Shown in pieces: positions 11,701 through 27,376 of a DNA stretch of 64,000 bases. This stretch comes from Marchantia polymorpha subsp. ruderalis (Eukaryota; Streptophyta; Marchantiopsida; Marchantiales; Marchantiaceae), in the NCBI GenBank assembly GCA_037833965.1, contig AP031352.1, positions 4,878,501 to 4,942,500 of the forward strand. The letters run 5' to 3'. Every line of letters starts with the position of its first letter. Within the stretch, counting starts at the first letter, position 1. Made by a program: the position numbers and the translations under genes. A model generated the notes under the pieces. It had not been told where the DNA came from. It saw only the letters and a program-made list of their open reading frames with translations, and did no database searches.

Positions 11701-14700
11701 ACTTATGTCTTTATCCTTCTCAAGTCCTTTTTGCTAAGCTCTCCGGTGAATATTGGTGAGATTCGTAGACTAAACTTCGTGTGATATTGTAAAACAGGAG
11801 GTGACATTCAAAGTAGACTACGTCGTGTCCTCTATCAATAGGGAGTTTGGCACAGTACTTTTAGATGGCCAAAATGTGGCGTACGACGTCGTCGCGCAAG
11901 GATGGGCCAAGGTGATGAACCTTTCAGCATTTGTGGTGTTAACTCCTTGTCTTTTGTTTCCTCGGATAAACTTCGAATTGTCTTGCAAATGATGGTTTAC
12001 GCTAAACATAGGCTCTTTCTGGCTTGGACCCACTTGAGGGTTTATTTCCTAGCTTATTTTTGTTGAGTACTCCAATTTCCCAATATTTTCGTCGAGGGCT
12101 ATATTTCCAAAGTTGATGGTCAAGTTGCAGTTGAACAGTTTGTCACTCAAGCGGTTGATTTGTTATCACAGGTTAGGCCACAAGGAGGCCAAGCCAACGA
12201 AGTGAGTGCTACGTACATTACAGAGTTGGAACAGAGGGAGACCAAAGCTCGCGAAGAAGAATTAGGAATCTGGAACAAGGTGGGTAACTCTTTGTCCCTT
12301 GTTCGTTTGGACAGATTTAGAGTGCAGGCTCCTGTTTAGTCCACGTGTCCTGGTCCTAAGAAACGTTACGTTCAACAACAGTGAGATAGTACTAGTCTCA
12401 ACTTTGTAGATACTAGTAATAATGACCGAATCATGTGCTGATTTTCTCTGACTACCGTTAGCAACATCCAGTACCTTTCTGAGGGATATTTCCATTTGCA
12501 ATTCAGACGCCAGGGGCAGCAGAGGCAGCGGTGCGAGACCTTCCTCCTTCGGCAGTTGGGGACGGTGGCAACTTCGATGCCATGGGTTTCCTTGAAGCTA
12601 ACAAGGGTAAACCTCTTCCAGCTATCGTTGAGGCAGTAAGAGATGGTAGTGCTCTGCGGGTTTACCTTCTCCCCGAGTTTCAGTATGTTCAAGTGTACGT
12701 CGCAGGAATTCAGGTATTTTTATGCCCCTTCACTTGTTTTCTTGTTCCACCGTCCTTGTTGTAGATGCTTGCTTCGTTGCCGCTTCTGAACTCGAAACTT
12801 GTTGGCTCCAATTTGCTCCCGCATCTCTTTGTAAGCTTTTGCATCAGTTGGATTCTTGGGTCGATGAAGAATGGGTTTGCTGATTCGGTCTGTCCCCTGT
12901 AGGCTCCATCTATGGGTAGACGAGCACCAGCTGGGGAAGTTCAACCCGTTGCTGAAGCTGCGAGGCTGAACGGTGAGGGGGCGACTGCAGAAGGCGAGGC
13001 AGCAGCAGCGGCCGTTCCTGCTCCACTAACCACTGCGCAGAAATTGGCAGCATCGAATTCCGCTGCTAACAGTGCCGAAGTGCCCCCAGATCCGTTTGCA
13101 AAAGAAGCAAAACATTTTGCGGAAGTTCGAGTTCTGAACAGAGACGTAAGTTTGACGTGCCTTTATTTCTACAAAACATTGTGCCACCGGTTTCCCTCAT
13201 GTGCTGTTTGTTGATACGATGAGGCTTGTAGACTCTCTTTACGAGTTTTAGGGATAAACTGTGTTAACGAATATTTCTGGCCTGATACAGGTGAGGATAG
13301 TTCTTGAGGGAGTCGACAAGTTCAACAACCTCATTGGTTCTGTCCGTTATGAGGATGGTGAAACGGCTGCTGATCTTGCTCTCGAGCTTCTGAAGCAAGT
13401 GAGGCATCTTTGTCCTGTCCTTGTTTATTTCCTAACTGGTGTAACGTTGTACTTTATGATTGCACGTGTTTCAAAAAATAAAATATAAGAGTATTTTGAA
13501 TCTCATGTTTACATATCTAAAGACTGATGCTTCTAGGGCGTGTATAATATGGGTACATTGTCGGGGATGTTGTCTTGGGCTCGAGCTCCATATACTAGGA
13601 TGTTTTTGCTGTGCATGTTTTTTCTTCCACCGGGTCGGAATCTTTTAGCATATTCCAAAGGCCGACCCATCTGGTTGTTGCAACTTTCCAGGGCCTTGCA
13701 AGAGTGGTGGATTGGAGCGCCAACATGTTGGAAGAAAGTACCAAGCGTGTTCTTAAAGCTACAGAGCTTCAGGCTAAAAAGGACCGTGTGCGCTTGTGGA
13801 CCAATTACGTTCCCCCAGTCTCCAACTCTACAGCCATTCGTGATGACAACTTTAGTGGAAAGGTACAAAAGATTCGAAGGAGCTGACTTTTTTTTCTTGA
13901 GTTTTTTTTAAATATCTGTCCACCATCAGCAGAGTCAGCAGAGTCTGAGAAGTGTGGATATATGCAGGTGATTGAGATCGTGAGTGGTGACTGCGTTGTT
14001 GTCGCCGATGATGCTGCTCCATTCGGAAGCCCTCTTGCTGAACGTCGAGTCAATCTGTCGAGTATCCGTGCTCCTAAGGTGGGGAACCCCAAACGAGAAG
14101 AGAAACCTGCAGCTTATGCGCGGGAAGCCAAGGAGTACTTAAGAACTCGATTGATTGGTCAACAGGTACGTGTACAAGCACATTGCCGCCCACTTCACGC
14201 AGAAGATTAACTAGCATATGTCATCTTGAGCAAAGGTTTACAATTGACATCCTTTTCTGTTATATTCTTTTTTGTGTCGTTGAACCTATGCTTATGTACT
14301 CGTGACGAAGTGAAGCACTTCAATGATAGTTTCGTGCGTGATGACCCAATCATGCTTGCATCTGTCCATTTTGACAGGTTAATGTTACCATGGAGTACTC
14401 TCGCAAAGTTGCTCCAACAGATGGCCCATCTCCCGCACCAGCAGTACCTGGTGCTGACGCCCGCGTGATGGACTTCGGGTCTGTTTTCTTGTTAGCTGCT
14501 CCGAAAGGAGAATCTCTTGACACAGTCCCATCTTCAGGATCTGCCGAGCAACCGCAAGGGATCAACGTGGCAGAGATGGTCGTAGCCCGAGGATTTGGAA
14601 CTGTTGTGAGACATAGGGAATTTGAAGAGCGCTCGAACTTCTACGATGCTCTCTTGGCTGCAGAATCCAGGGCTCAAAAGGGAAAGAAGGGAATGCATTC

Positions 14701-17084
14701 TCAAAAGGAAACGCCGGCTATGCACATCAATGACCTTTCACTTCAGGTAGATTTCTCCTCGTCTTGGCCAACACATTCGTTATGCCTGCTTCATCCTTAT
14801 TTTGTGCAGATGCTGCTTATAGATACATTCTTAACTGTTGATACGTTGACCTTCCCTTCCTCTGTGCAGGGAACAACAGCTAAGGCTAGGCAGTTTCTCC
14901 CCTTCTTGCAAAGGCAAAGAAGATTACCAGCTGTTGTGGATTATGTGCTCAGCGGCCATCGTTTTAAGTTGATCATACCGAAGGAGACTTGCGCCATTGC
15001 TTTCTCTCTGTCTGGTGTTAGGTGTCCAGGACGGGGTGAGCCGTTTGCAGATGAAGCAATCGCCTTTATGCGTCGTAAGATTTTACAAAGGGATGTGGAG
15101 GTAAAGTCCTTGCCCTACTCTTGTATTTCTTTAAATACTATTGTGCAGCAGATAAATCGCCTGGCCTGTCGATGTTCTTTTAGTTTGTCTGACTGTTTTC
15201 TTGCTGTTTGTAGATTGAGGTGGAGACTGTAGACAAGACTGGGACATTCCTTGGAAGCTTGTGGGAAAATAGATCAAACGTTTCGCAGGCATTGTTGGAG
15301 GCTGGTCTGGCCAAACTTCACCCCATGTTCAGCGCAGACAGGACAACAGAAGGTCACCTGTTGGTGCAGTCAGAGCAGGTTGCTAAAAAGCAACAACTCA
15401 AGGTATGAACCTTCTTTTCCTCATCAGATGACTTGTGGATCGCTGACGTGTATGAGAGACTCTTTTCCGGGAAGCTTCCAGGGATGAATGATGTCTTGCG
15501 AACTTCTTTCAGAGTATGATGTATCTTCGCACCAACAATGTCGTAATCAACACCATCAATGAAGGTTTTTTCAATCATTGTATCAGTATACAAAATTTCT
15601 GTATCTTATTTTGGGTGGGTTTGAGAATGTTTCCGTGAGTATATGGAAAGATCTCTTTTCTAACCTCTGGCTATTGACGAGCATGCGTAGGTGTGGCAAG
15701 GATATGTTGAGGGTCAAGCTGAGGAGGCGAAAGCCGCAGGTGAAGTGACCAAGTCAAAGCAAGAAGTGCTCAAGGTATTCTTTTTTGCAGTTTCTCATAA
15801 ACTGGTCCAATACGTAGGATATTCTACTGCTTATCTTAGATACCATGGTTCTCTGTTTAATTGATACCAGTTTTCATTGATTTATATTGTGTTCCTTCTC
15901 GTCCAGCCTTGGGTAAGTTTGGGCCTAGAAGTCCTTTCATACCTTCGTTTCTAGGTGTACTTGTAACTCTATGTTTAGCACTCCCAGTCGTCACATGCTG
16001 ATGTCATCAATTTTGCAGGTCAAGGTCACTGAAGTCCTGGGCGGAGGGAAGTTCTACGTGCAAATTGTTGGTGATAGTCGCATCGGCGCCATTCAGAATC
16101 TAGGCGTGAAGGATAAAGCCCCACTGCCTCCCGGCTCCTTCATTCCCGAGAAAGGCGCTTTGGTGCTAGCACAATATAGCGCGGACAATTCTTGGAATCG
16201 TGCTATGGTTTGTGATCATTTTTTTCCCTGTCAGATGAGGTTAACTTGATTATTGAGCGTTAGCACCATGGAGCAAATATGAGAAGTAATTTATGTTGTC
16301 GGCTAGGTATCGACGTTCACAGAGTTCCATAACACGTTAACGAACTTTTTCGCTGTTTTTTCAACAGGTTGTAAATGCCCCGAAGCCTGGTACAGCGTCA
16401 GGGAAATCTGAGTTTGAAATTTTCTATGTGGATTACGGCAACCAAGAAACGGTTCCTCTTTCAAGACTTCGACCTCTGGAAGGTGCGATTGGATCCACAG
16501 CAGGTGTGGCGCAATTGTGCAAATTGGCTTACATCAAAGTTCCAGACCTCGAAGAAGAATTCGGAATCGAAGCTGCAGAATATTTGAGTAATACGATTGG
16601 TGATAAGGTGTTGACGGCGCGTGTAGTAGAGAAAGACACTTCGGGTGGCAAGGTTAAAGGTCAAGGAACCGGTCCTTGTCTTATTGTCATGATGGAGGAT
16701 GCCGAGACACACGCATCCATCAACACCAACATTGTGGAGGTAAATATCTCAGCATTATTCAAGCTTCAGGTGCCACGTTGTAGGCAAGTATTGATTGTCA
16801 AAGCATTAGAGTTGTATCTTGCATTTTTAGCATGAGCTTGTTTTAAAGATGGAGACCATCACTGACGTGGATGTTTTTCCTTTCCTCTCCAGGCTGGTCT
16901 AGGAAGGGTTGAGAAGAAATTAAGGTGGGATCCTATTGACAAAAAGACTGCTTTGGACTCCCTGGCTGAACATCAAGAAATTGCGCGGAAGTCGAGGCTG
17001 AACATCTGGCAGTATGGAGATGTAGAATCAGATGAGGAGGACGTTCCATCCAGAGGGCGAGGTGGAGGTGGTCGTGGTCGTTAG
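8779..17084 (+). CDS. TSN: Tudor-SN (staphylococcal nuclease-like/Tudor) protein, 16 coding exons
   Basis: Coding exons read from sequence: 8779-8913, 11451-11525, 11798-11911, 12172-12279, 12507-12713, 12903-13145, 13291-13398, 13692-13862, 13968-14165, 14378-14746, 14870-15100, 15214-15402, 15691-15774, 16019-16207, 16368-16739 and 16893-17084. All have GT..AG borders and join in one frame to 994 residues, the usual plant TSN length. The protein begins MATTWLKGTVKAVPSGDSL, typical of the first SN-like domain. SN-like domains follow at roughly residues 8-145, 185-345, 360-545 and 570-735; the Tudor domain is near 785-850 (LAQYSADNSWNRAMV, then FYVDYGNQETVPL). The last split SN domain follows, and the tail is an Arg-Gly-rich run. 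In plants TSN is an RNA-binding scaffold of stress granules and processing bodies, linked to mRNA stability and decapping; its nuclease role here is inference. The exon 1 ATG matches the plant family start. Confidence 0.96.
8914..11450 (+). other. first intron of TSN (2.5 kb)
   Basis: This is by far the longest intron of the gene (2537 bases against about 100-300 for the rest). It runs from a GTACGT donor to a pyrimidine-poor but acceptable ATGCAG acceptor. Long first introns in plants often carry expression-enhancing signals, but I see none that can be named. The open frames inside it (for example at 10502-10783) show no recognisable domain. Confidence 0.85.
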
Positions 17085-17650
17085 AGAAGTGATTGTGCCA
17101 CATATTTATGGAGGAATTTGAATTCCTGACGGTAGTAGTAGGTTGGAATCAGACATTCCTGATTCCGACTGCTTTGGACTCGCTGGCTGCTTGGACATTC
17201 CTGATTCCAAGCAAGGCTTGGACTGTCTACAAGATGTTCTTCTCGACCAGTTTTTAAAGTGGTCTGTCAATAGGAAGAGCTTACATTCGGAGCTCAACAA
17301 TTGTGCTCTTACTTAAACCACGGAGAGAGAGAAGGGAGGAAGAAAGTGTGATTCTCTTGGGCATACTGACTGCGCTACATTTGCGTGGCGAGTGGGCCTT
17401 GGCCTATAGTTGTTCAGATTCTTTTCCATAGAGTTCTGCTCGCTCAACTTTGGAGATGTTCGGTGTCCAGTAATTGGTCTAGCTGACCATGGGCAGTGAC
17501 TGGTAAGGCTCATTTATAAGATACCCTTTGTCCTCGAAATAGGTGGATTGGGATCTAGACTTTAGTCTGCGGCTTTGGTACAATTATATGCACGTTGAGG
17601 TAACTGAGGCTTTGTTCATTCAAAGAAAGAATAAATTTTAGTGCATGGAA
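17085..17650 (+). other. 3' untranslated region of TSN, with AATAAA near 17630
   Basis: The sequence after the TAG at 17082-17084 is non-coding. An AATAAA hexamer at 17630-17635 could serve as the poly(A) signal, giving a 3' UTR of about 550-570 bases. Two oddities lie here: bases 17167-17189 copy part of the last coding exon (16946-16968) with one mismatch, and ACATTCCTGATTCC occurs twice, near 17152 and 17193. Confidence 0.6.
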
Positions 17651-17942
17651 GTATGGATACGTCGGCGTACAAAGTACCTTCTGAAACACTATCGTGGGTC
17701 ACGGCGGCCCCTGATGTTTTATGCACATCTGTCCTTCGAGAATTACACTGGGGAATGTTCACTTTTAACCGGAGTGATAACTGCATCTAAGCTGATCAAG
17801 ACTAAACCCCAGGTTTTCATATGTTTCGAAAGGCGAAAATGAAATAGTGGATTAGGAGCGAATAGAACAGATGACTCAACAATGAACATGCTAGGGCATC
17901 AGTAACGAAGCATGTGGAATATCCTCAGCGCGTCATTCAGCA

Positions 17943-17944
<2 letters not shown>

Positions 17945-17974
<30 letters not shown>
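17945..17974. repeat. poly-C tract, 30 bases
   Basis: An uninterrupted run of 30 C residues lies in otherwise AT-balanced intergenic DNA downstream of TSN. Its length should be read with caution because homopolymers are prone to sequencing and assembly error. On the opposite strand it is G30, able to form G-quadruplex structures. Confidence 0.9.
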
Positions 17975-18659
17975 ACCTCCAAAGTGTATGTCGATGATCA
18001 GAGACCCGACTTACATTTGTATTTCACTCAGGCGCTTTCACGAAGTACACGTTATCAAAATGGAGTACGACCCAGTTCATTTAGGATGACGCACAAACAA
18101 CGCGCAATTGATCAGTCTCATATTTGATGGAAGTATGAGAACAAGGTGCACACTGCTCTGATCACGTCGAATGATGTGTAAATAACATCATTTCCGACGG
18201 ACTCCTCACTAAATACATGTGGACAACTTGTGTACTCTCATGACCACTAGACAACACTGTATCATGTCATACCGGAGTGCTCTCGAGAAATGCTTGAAGA
18301 GTACACCGTTCTTATCACGTCGAATGAGGCAGAACGCGCTCTTGCACCAGGAAAACATGATGACAGGTGGGATACAATCATGATTGTGTCGAATGACACA
18401 CTACAGGGATTTAATTCATCACTCTGTAGGAAGCCTCTAGAGTGCATGATGACATGGCACACGGAGGAGAAATCCATGTTGACAACTTGTATACTATGCC
18501 GAGCAGAGATCATTCAAGAAGTGCTTGTGACTCGCCATGGGCATGGATCTGTAATCCGGCTGGAGATAAACAGATAGTAGTGACACGTTATTCATGTTAC
18601 GGACAATATCTGGAACCAGCTGGAGATGTGAGGCACATGTTTGCTTGTGTTTAGACTTA

Positions 18660-21600
18660 AACTACTTCGCTGAAACTCATGCAGGTTTCAATTTGTGAGC
18701 GAGTTTTTAAAAATAATTTAACTAATAAGTTATGGTTGAAAGATCTTTAGAAAAGATTTTTGTTCAAACTTTTGTTACATACCTAGCTCTTTCAACAGCT
18801 AAGACTGTAAGCAAGCTCCAGAACAGTCATTTCTTTCTTGTGTATTTGGAACAACTTTGTTTTAGATCCTACAAACATGGGTCTGGATTACCTCCATAAA
18901 GAACGAAGAAACATGTAATTTACATGTAATATGTCATCTTTTATATATGATAGAATATAAGTGTCTACCGTGTAATAAGACTTCAAATTAATATTTGCAG
19001 ATGTAATTTTTTATCTCACATGAAAAAATATGTTATAACTTAGAAGAAAAATAAGCAAATAGAGGTAAAGAAACTGATATATCGCAATTTTGTCAACCAA
19101 CTAGGAAATTTAGTTTCCTGAAAAAAAATTGTGCGAAAATAAAGCTGATCAATATTTCAACTAGATATCTTAGTGGCTGATAAGGATTTGAATGCATTGT
19201 GAAGTAATTGTATTATAAAACAGCAACTTCTACTATGGAAAAGAATTGTTGTGTTTCTTTCATGTCTTTTCACGAGTGATTACAGTTTCAACAATTATCC
19301 TCAAGATTTGATAGTAGTACGGAAAGCACTTTCAGATGCACATACTATCGAACAGAATGTCATGATGATGTACGTAGATTTAAGTTTCAATCGCTGATAT
19401 GAAATACTCTTCTCTTTCCTTAAATGCAATCACATCATTGTACGGGCGGATGAATTCATTGAAATAAAATGAACAACACAATGATTTAACAGAACAAAGT
19501 TGTGGAAATTATCTTCAATTATCTTATTCAATGTAATTTATCCAAGATTTCGTTGGAAAAATGTTAAATTTGTACGGTTTTCCTGAATTTTTGTTCGTTA
19601 AAATTTATAATCAATTTACACTCAACATACATGTATTCATGTAACTAATATTCATGATGTTGAATCTCAATCAGACATAAATATGATCAAATTTTCGTAC
19701 ATAGACTTGAAAAATTAAAAAGATAAATTACTATTCGACCCAATGACTGTTGCATTTTTTTAATATTTAAAATATTTTATATCCTACGGTTTGAATTTTA
19801 TCATAACCAACAAAACAAATTTTGCAGATTTAATTCAACCTTTTTTCCGAATTTAGAAAAATCTTAATATTCAAGAAATATAATGAATATCTAAGAGTTG
19901 AAACTGATACAAGAGTTCATGTTTTGCTTTATTTGTGTAAGTGGATTATTTAAAGATTAACAAATTTTGATAAAAAATCTGAAAAATAATTTCAACTTCT
20001 ATGTTAATATATTCAAATTTTTTATTTAATGATCAAAGTGATATACTTTGAAAAAATTATACATTAAATTGATATAATTTTATTATTATGGAAAGTAAAT
20101 TTGAAAAGAATCTATAATTTAATTGTGATTATCTTCTTCATCTACAGCTGTTGTGAATACTTGGAGAAAAAAAATTCCATGACTTATCTGTAAAAAACTA
20201 ATTTATTTCCAGCATTTTATTATGACTATCAACATCTCTAGTGATTTGTCTTTCCTAATCTTCGATTCATAATATTTTAATGATAAAAAAATATGATAAC
20301 ATGGTAATTTTTTTCTTCTTTCAAATTTAGAGGAAAAATATACTTAAAATATCTTGCTTATACTCTGTAATTGCGTATTTTGATTAATTTTTTAGCAAGT
20401 AACATATTAATATTTAAAAATATCATATGATATCTTTGACCCGTTAATTACTCAGTATCACATATTAAGCATGATTAATTTGAGATTAAATATATCAGGA
20501 TAGAACAATTATTCCAATTCTTATTTTGGAAGGTTCAATTCTGAAAATTTCATCTTTCAGATGTCATGTGACACCATTCTACACAAAACACCACATTGTG
20601 ACGTTTATAGCAGATATTTATGCATAGAATTCTGTAATAAATCTTCGAATTTTTTCAATTAATCTATTGTATCAAATTTTAATATTATTCTAAATCGAAC
20701 ATACCGAGAATCATTAAAAAAAAATACACAATGTAAGACATGAAAGTGATAGTATTGTGAAAAAAATTCATGTTTGAGTTCATCTGTTACAGAAATTGCA
20801 ATGTATGGTCGGAGTTGTAGTCAGTTTCCAAACATTGACGCACAGTACAACGGAATAGGATAGATGACCTGTGTAGCTGAAATCATTGCACCCGTGAAGA
20901 AGCTACAAAACTTTTTACTTTGAAAGGTAAAAGCGAATTTCATTGTCGGTCTGACATGTCAGCTTGATAATCAGACAAGGCAATCATTTTCGTATGAAAT
21001 GCTAAAATCAGACCACTGTTTCGTCTTATAGATTGATACATATAGAAGCATCGAAGAGCAATTTTTTTGTGAAAGGAGCTCTTTCAATAGTTCACAGACG
21101 AATACTATACGATGACGTGAGTCTACTATGTGAGAAATATATTTGAAATCAGCTCAAATGTTCAGAAAGCTGTTTACGTCATGTATAGAATGAGCCATGA
21201 GACATTCCTTCATCAAGTCCAACTTGATGAAGGATGGCATTACCTTGAAATGGATTTGATGCATTTCTCATCAATTATTTATAATATGATACATACCATC
21301 TCTCCCAGTAACGAATGTATTCTCACTTTTGGCGGGTTCTTATCTTACCTAAAACCCTGTAGGGCAATCCCATTAAATCTCATCTAGGTAAATTTTGCAA
21401 CAGTCGCGGGATCGTAAAAAGGTCGCGTTCAAACTTTATGAGTTATATACCACTCGAGTAATAGGTTCGGTCACCATAGACATTTCAAGAATATATATTG
21501 GAGTATAATCAGAAAGGTTTTTTTTCTCTCCTGGATTTATTCTACGCTGTTTTCACTTCTATGGAATATTTGAATTCAATAAATTGTTTATGATTGCGGA

Positions 21601-22900
21601 GAGTTCGAATTGTGGCGATTGATAAAGTTTCATCCATTATTTTATGGGTATATCATGGGGCTAGGCTCTCTATTATCCTTTTGGTTTCCAATACTTGATG
21701 GAAACCATGGGGTCTTCCCATCTTTTCCGTTCACTTTCTTGGCCAATTTTGGAACTCCCTAGAGGGACCAGAGTGGGGGTACAGGATGGGTACAGGTTCT
21801 TCTTTTAATCGCTTTCCTCTCGTAATATTTGACCTATCTTCTCTAAGTTGAATGATTTTAGACAAATTTACTTCCATCCCATGAGAATATGATTCTCATA
21901 GTAGTTAGTTAGAATTGTGTTATGCACTTCTGGTCTTTCAGTGGGCATTTTGTTGTTGGCCATTGTTGATGACTCTAGCTATCGTTCTTCTCATGCCATG
22001 AGTCGTCACATGCATTTCCTCATTTGCGTTAATCTTCTGTTGTCCTCTAATTAAATCTTACTTTGCTTTTAATCTTGATTTGAAAGCTCATACGTTATGT
22101 TGAAAATACTAGTCATAGGCTTATCCATAATCCCACGATCACCTCCATGACCACGTTCCAAAACCCTCAACTACAGCGAAAAGCGGATTCTGCTAATAAT
22201 TCAAAAGATAAGTCAGAGAAGTCAAAGTATAACATCGATATGTTGTTCATGACGCTTTTAGTAAGAAAGTTGAAACAGTTTCTTACACTGCTCCCGAGCG
22301 AAGCATCAGCTGAACTCTATGTGAAGAATTGTCAAACCTTGGACTCCACGAGTACAAAATCACCATTGGAGTTAAAAGTTGCAGATGATGCGGTTTCACA
22401 CATCACATCTTAGATGAAGAGTGTGATTATCCAATTTCGGAGAGTGCAGGAATATCAGTCAAGATGCGCGTAAATATCACTTCTTGGTTAATATAGCCTT
22501 GGATTTTTATGCACCTTGGATGACAACTTAGACACGCCAGTGACATCCTATGATATTAAGCTACCTGGAGTATCAGTTTATTCATGTCTATTTAAAACAT
22601 AGTTTATCCATTTCCATTCAGAGAGCAGTAACTTAGTTGATGCATCTTCGGATGCTCAGGTACCGTGCAAACCTTTTGATGTAGAATTCATATATTTTAG
22701 GTGCACCAGGATTGATGTTTGATTGTGATGCTAGATCTTGAGGTCTAGCCTGCCTTACTTCCTGGTTTCATCCATGCCAGACTTGATGGGGTCCTACGAT
22801 TATTTTGCGATCTTACTCGCTCGTCTGTCTACATGGGGACCGAAATTTAGAAAGTAAACATTTCTGGAAGTGAAGGAGAAAGCTGCAAGCGCAGACAACA
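18660..22900. other. AT-rich intergenic DNA, no gene recognised
   Basis: This is about 4.2 kb of AT-rich sequence with no conserved protein, exon series or clear transposon end. A small hairpin with 11-bp perfect arms and a 5-base loop lies at 21207-21233. The short open frames (such as 22147-22413) have no recognisable domain. Confidence 0.6.
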
Positions 22901-23689
22901 AGAATGGGAGGTTGTCATTTATTTACATCTAAAGCGATAAAGTATCCAAACTGGGCTTCGAAAGACGCTGCGGCGAGGGCTGCGGCGAGGTTTTTGCTCG
23001 TTGTTTGGCCGAAAGCCTCTGATATTCCGCAGAAAAATAGCATCCGCAAACGGATTTCGCGTCAGAGAGGGCGCAACCGCAGAGCGACAATTCATTCGAA
23101 GAAACCGAGCGAGCCTGAGCCTCTGGTACCACCCTATACCACCAAAAGTCCGTCAAACCTGTCAGCAGAGGGGAATGACAGTGACATCCGCCGTGGACAT
23201 GGGGATATTTAGGGTAAATCAGCCTTCACGTTTGCGGATTCACCTCAGGGTGGCCCGAGCTGACGATGTTCGGTTGCGACCCAGCTCCGACCGTCGGATT
23301 GGGCGATTGCCGGACGTTTAAAATCGGACCAACCGGACGTGAAAGACAGCGGTCCCAATGGCGCGCCATGGCTCCCCGCGCGGCAGCAGCTGTTCTTTCT
23401 TTCTTTCTGTACGCTTTGTGTGATGCAAGCTGCTCACCCTCCTTCTGCCAGGAGTGCAAAATAACACTAACGAGCTCTGCTCTGCTCGCACACCACTCGA
23501 CCTCCAAGTTGCCCACTCGCACTCCTCGTCTGCTGCTCGGGACAGCGTTCTCGATTGACATCGAGCGTGGACACACAGAACGCACGGGCGTCCTGGAGAG
23601 AGCGCAGTTGGGCAAGCATAGAGAGCCGTGGTTTTTTCGTGCTCATTGGGATCGTCGGCAGCGTTCGCCCGTCCTGCCCTGGGATGCTG
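22901..23689 (+). promoter_or_regulatory. GC-rich upstream region of CDKA
   Basis: The base composition rises sharply from AT-rich to GC-rich about 800 bases before the TATA box of CDKA. A perfect 12-base palindrome, ATGGCGCGCCAT, lies at 23358-23369; its GGCGCG core resembles E2F-type sites known from cell-cycle promoters, but this is only a sequence resemblance. A short CTTT run lies near 23395-23408. Overlapping open frames on both strands here reflect composition and are not called. Confidence 0.45.
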
Positions 23690-23697
23690 TATAAATA
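23690..23697 (+). promoter_or_regulatory. TATA box of CDKA
   Basis: TATAAATA, followed by G, fits the plant TATA consensus. It lies about 490 bases before the CDKA start codon at 24181, which would put transcription start near 23720-23730 and give a 5' leader of about 455 bases. Confidence 0.7.
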
Positions 23698-23735
23698 GAA
23701 GGTCGTCGCGCGAGCTGTTCTCATTGCAAAAGAGA

Positions 23736-23782
23736 ATGGCATAGGTGGACTGCCCAGAGCTTGAGGGAGTGAAATGCTCTAG
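23736..23782 (+). promoter_or_regulatory. two minimal (two-codon) upstream ORFs in the CDKA leader
   Basis: ATG GCA TAG at 23736-23744 and ATG CTC TAG at 23774-23782 are the only ATGs I find between the predicted transcription start and the CDKA start at 24181. If the leader is unspliced they could lower or tune translation of the kinase. The first may sit too near the cap to be used. Confidence 0.5.
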
Positions 23783-24180
23783 TCTCTGCGAGACTCGGAG
23801 ATTTTCCTCTTACGCAGGCGTTGTGGTGTCTTACGTAATCTTGAATTTGTCCTCAACCGTACTGCTCTCTCGTGCATTCTCATCTCTCTTAGCTCCCTTC
23901 AGCTCTGTCCGAGCTAGTTTTCACCAAGTTGTCGTCCGGTGTCTTCCACGACTTCGAGCTCTTCTCGTCGAGGAGGCCTCTGCTTTTCCAACGAGAAAGA
24001 GATATTGTGCGTTCCAATCATCAGTGAGCAGTATCTTTCTCTTCCTGACTTTCTTCACTGGCGGTGGTCACTGCGTCTCCTGCGCGGAGCACATTGCGGC
24101 TCTGCCCCGAGAGAATCACAATCATCCTCCAACGGGCAAGCAATTGACCGTTCTTGTTTGGAATTGGTCAAACTTCCTGA

Positions 24181-26958
<2,778 letters not shown>

Positions 26959-27376
26959 ACTGTCTGTGTTACTGCTGTACCATACATACCCCTCTGTAGT
27001 TTTTTCCAACAAGGTGCATCTGTCTTCTGTCGTAGAAATGATATATTTACAGGATGAGGTTGGAGACAGAGTGAGATTGGAGCCGCTTTAACCTCGATAT
27101 CTCTGGTGAATTATAGGGGAGAAGTGATTCTTAGGAGAGATATTTTTGTACCTGCAATCTCTTCTTTGACCTTGCCTCGGAGGGTTTGGCAAGTGTGATT
27201 CTATTTGTACCCATTGTCAGCTATCAGTAGCTAGCGAACAGCAAGTTACTAGACTCGGTGGACATTTGATTTTATCCTAACATGGAATGTGAGTGTACCA
27301 AATTTTTTTTGACCGGTGTTAAAACTTGAGTGTGAATCATGCATGGATATTGTAGTTGGGTGAACGCTCGAATAAA
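26959..27376 (+). other. 3' untranslated region of CDKA with AATAAA at 27371
   Basis: Non-coding sequence follows the TAA at 26956-26958. An AATAAA hexamer at 27371-27376 is a plausible poly(A) signal, giving a 3' UTR of a little over 400 bases. Confidence 0.55.
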
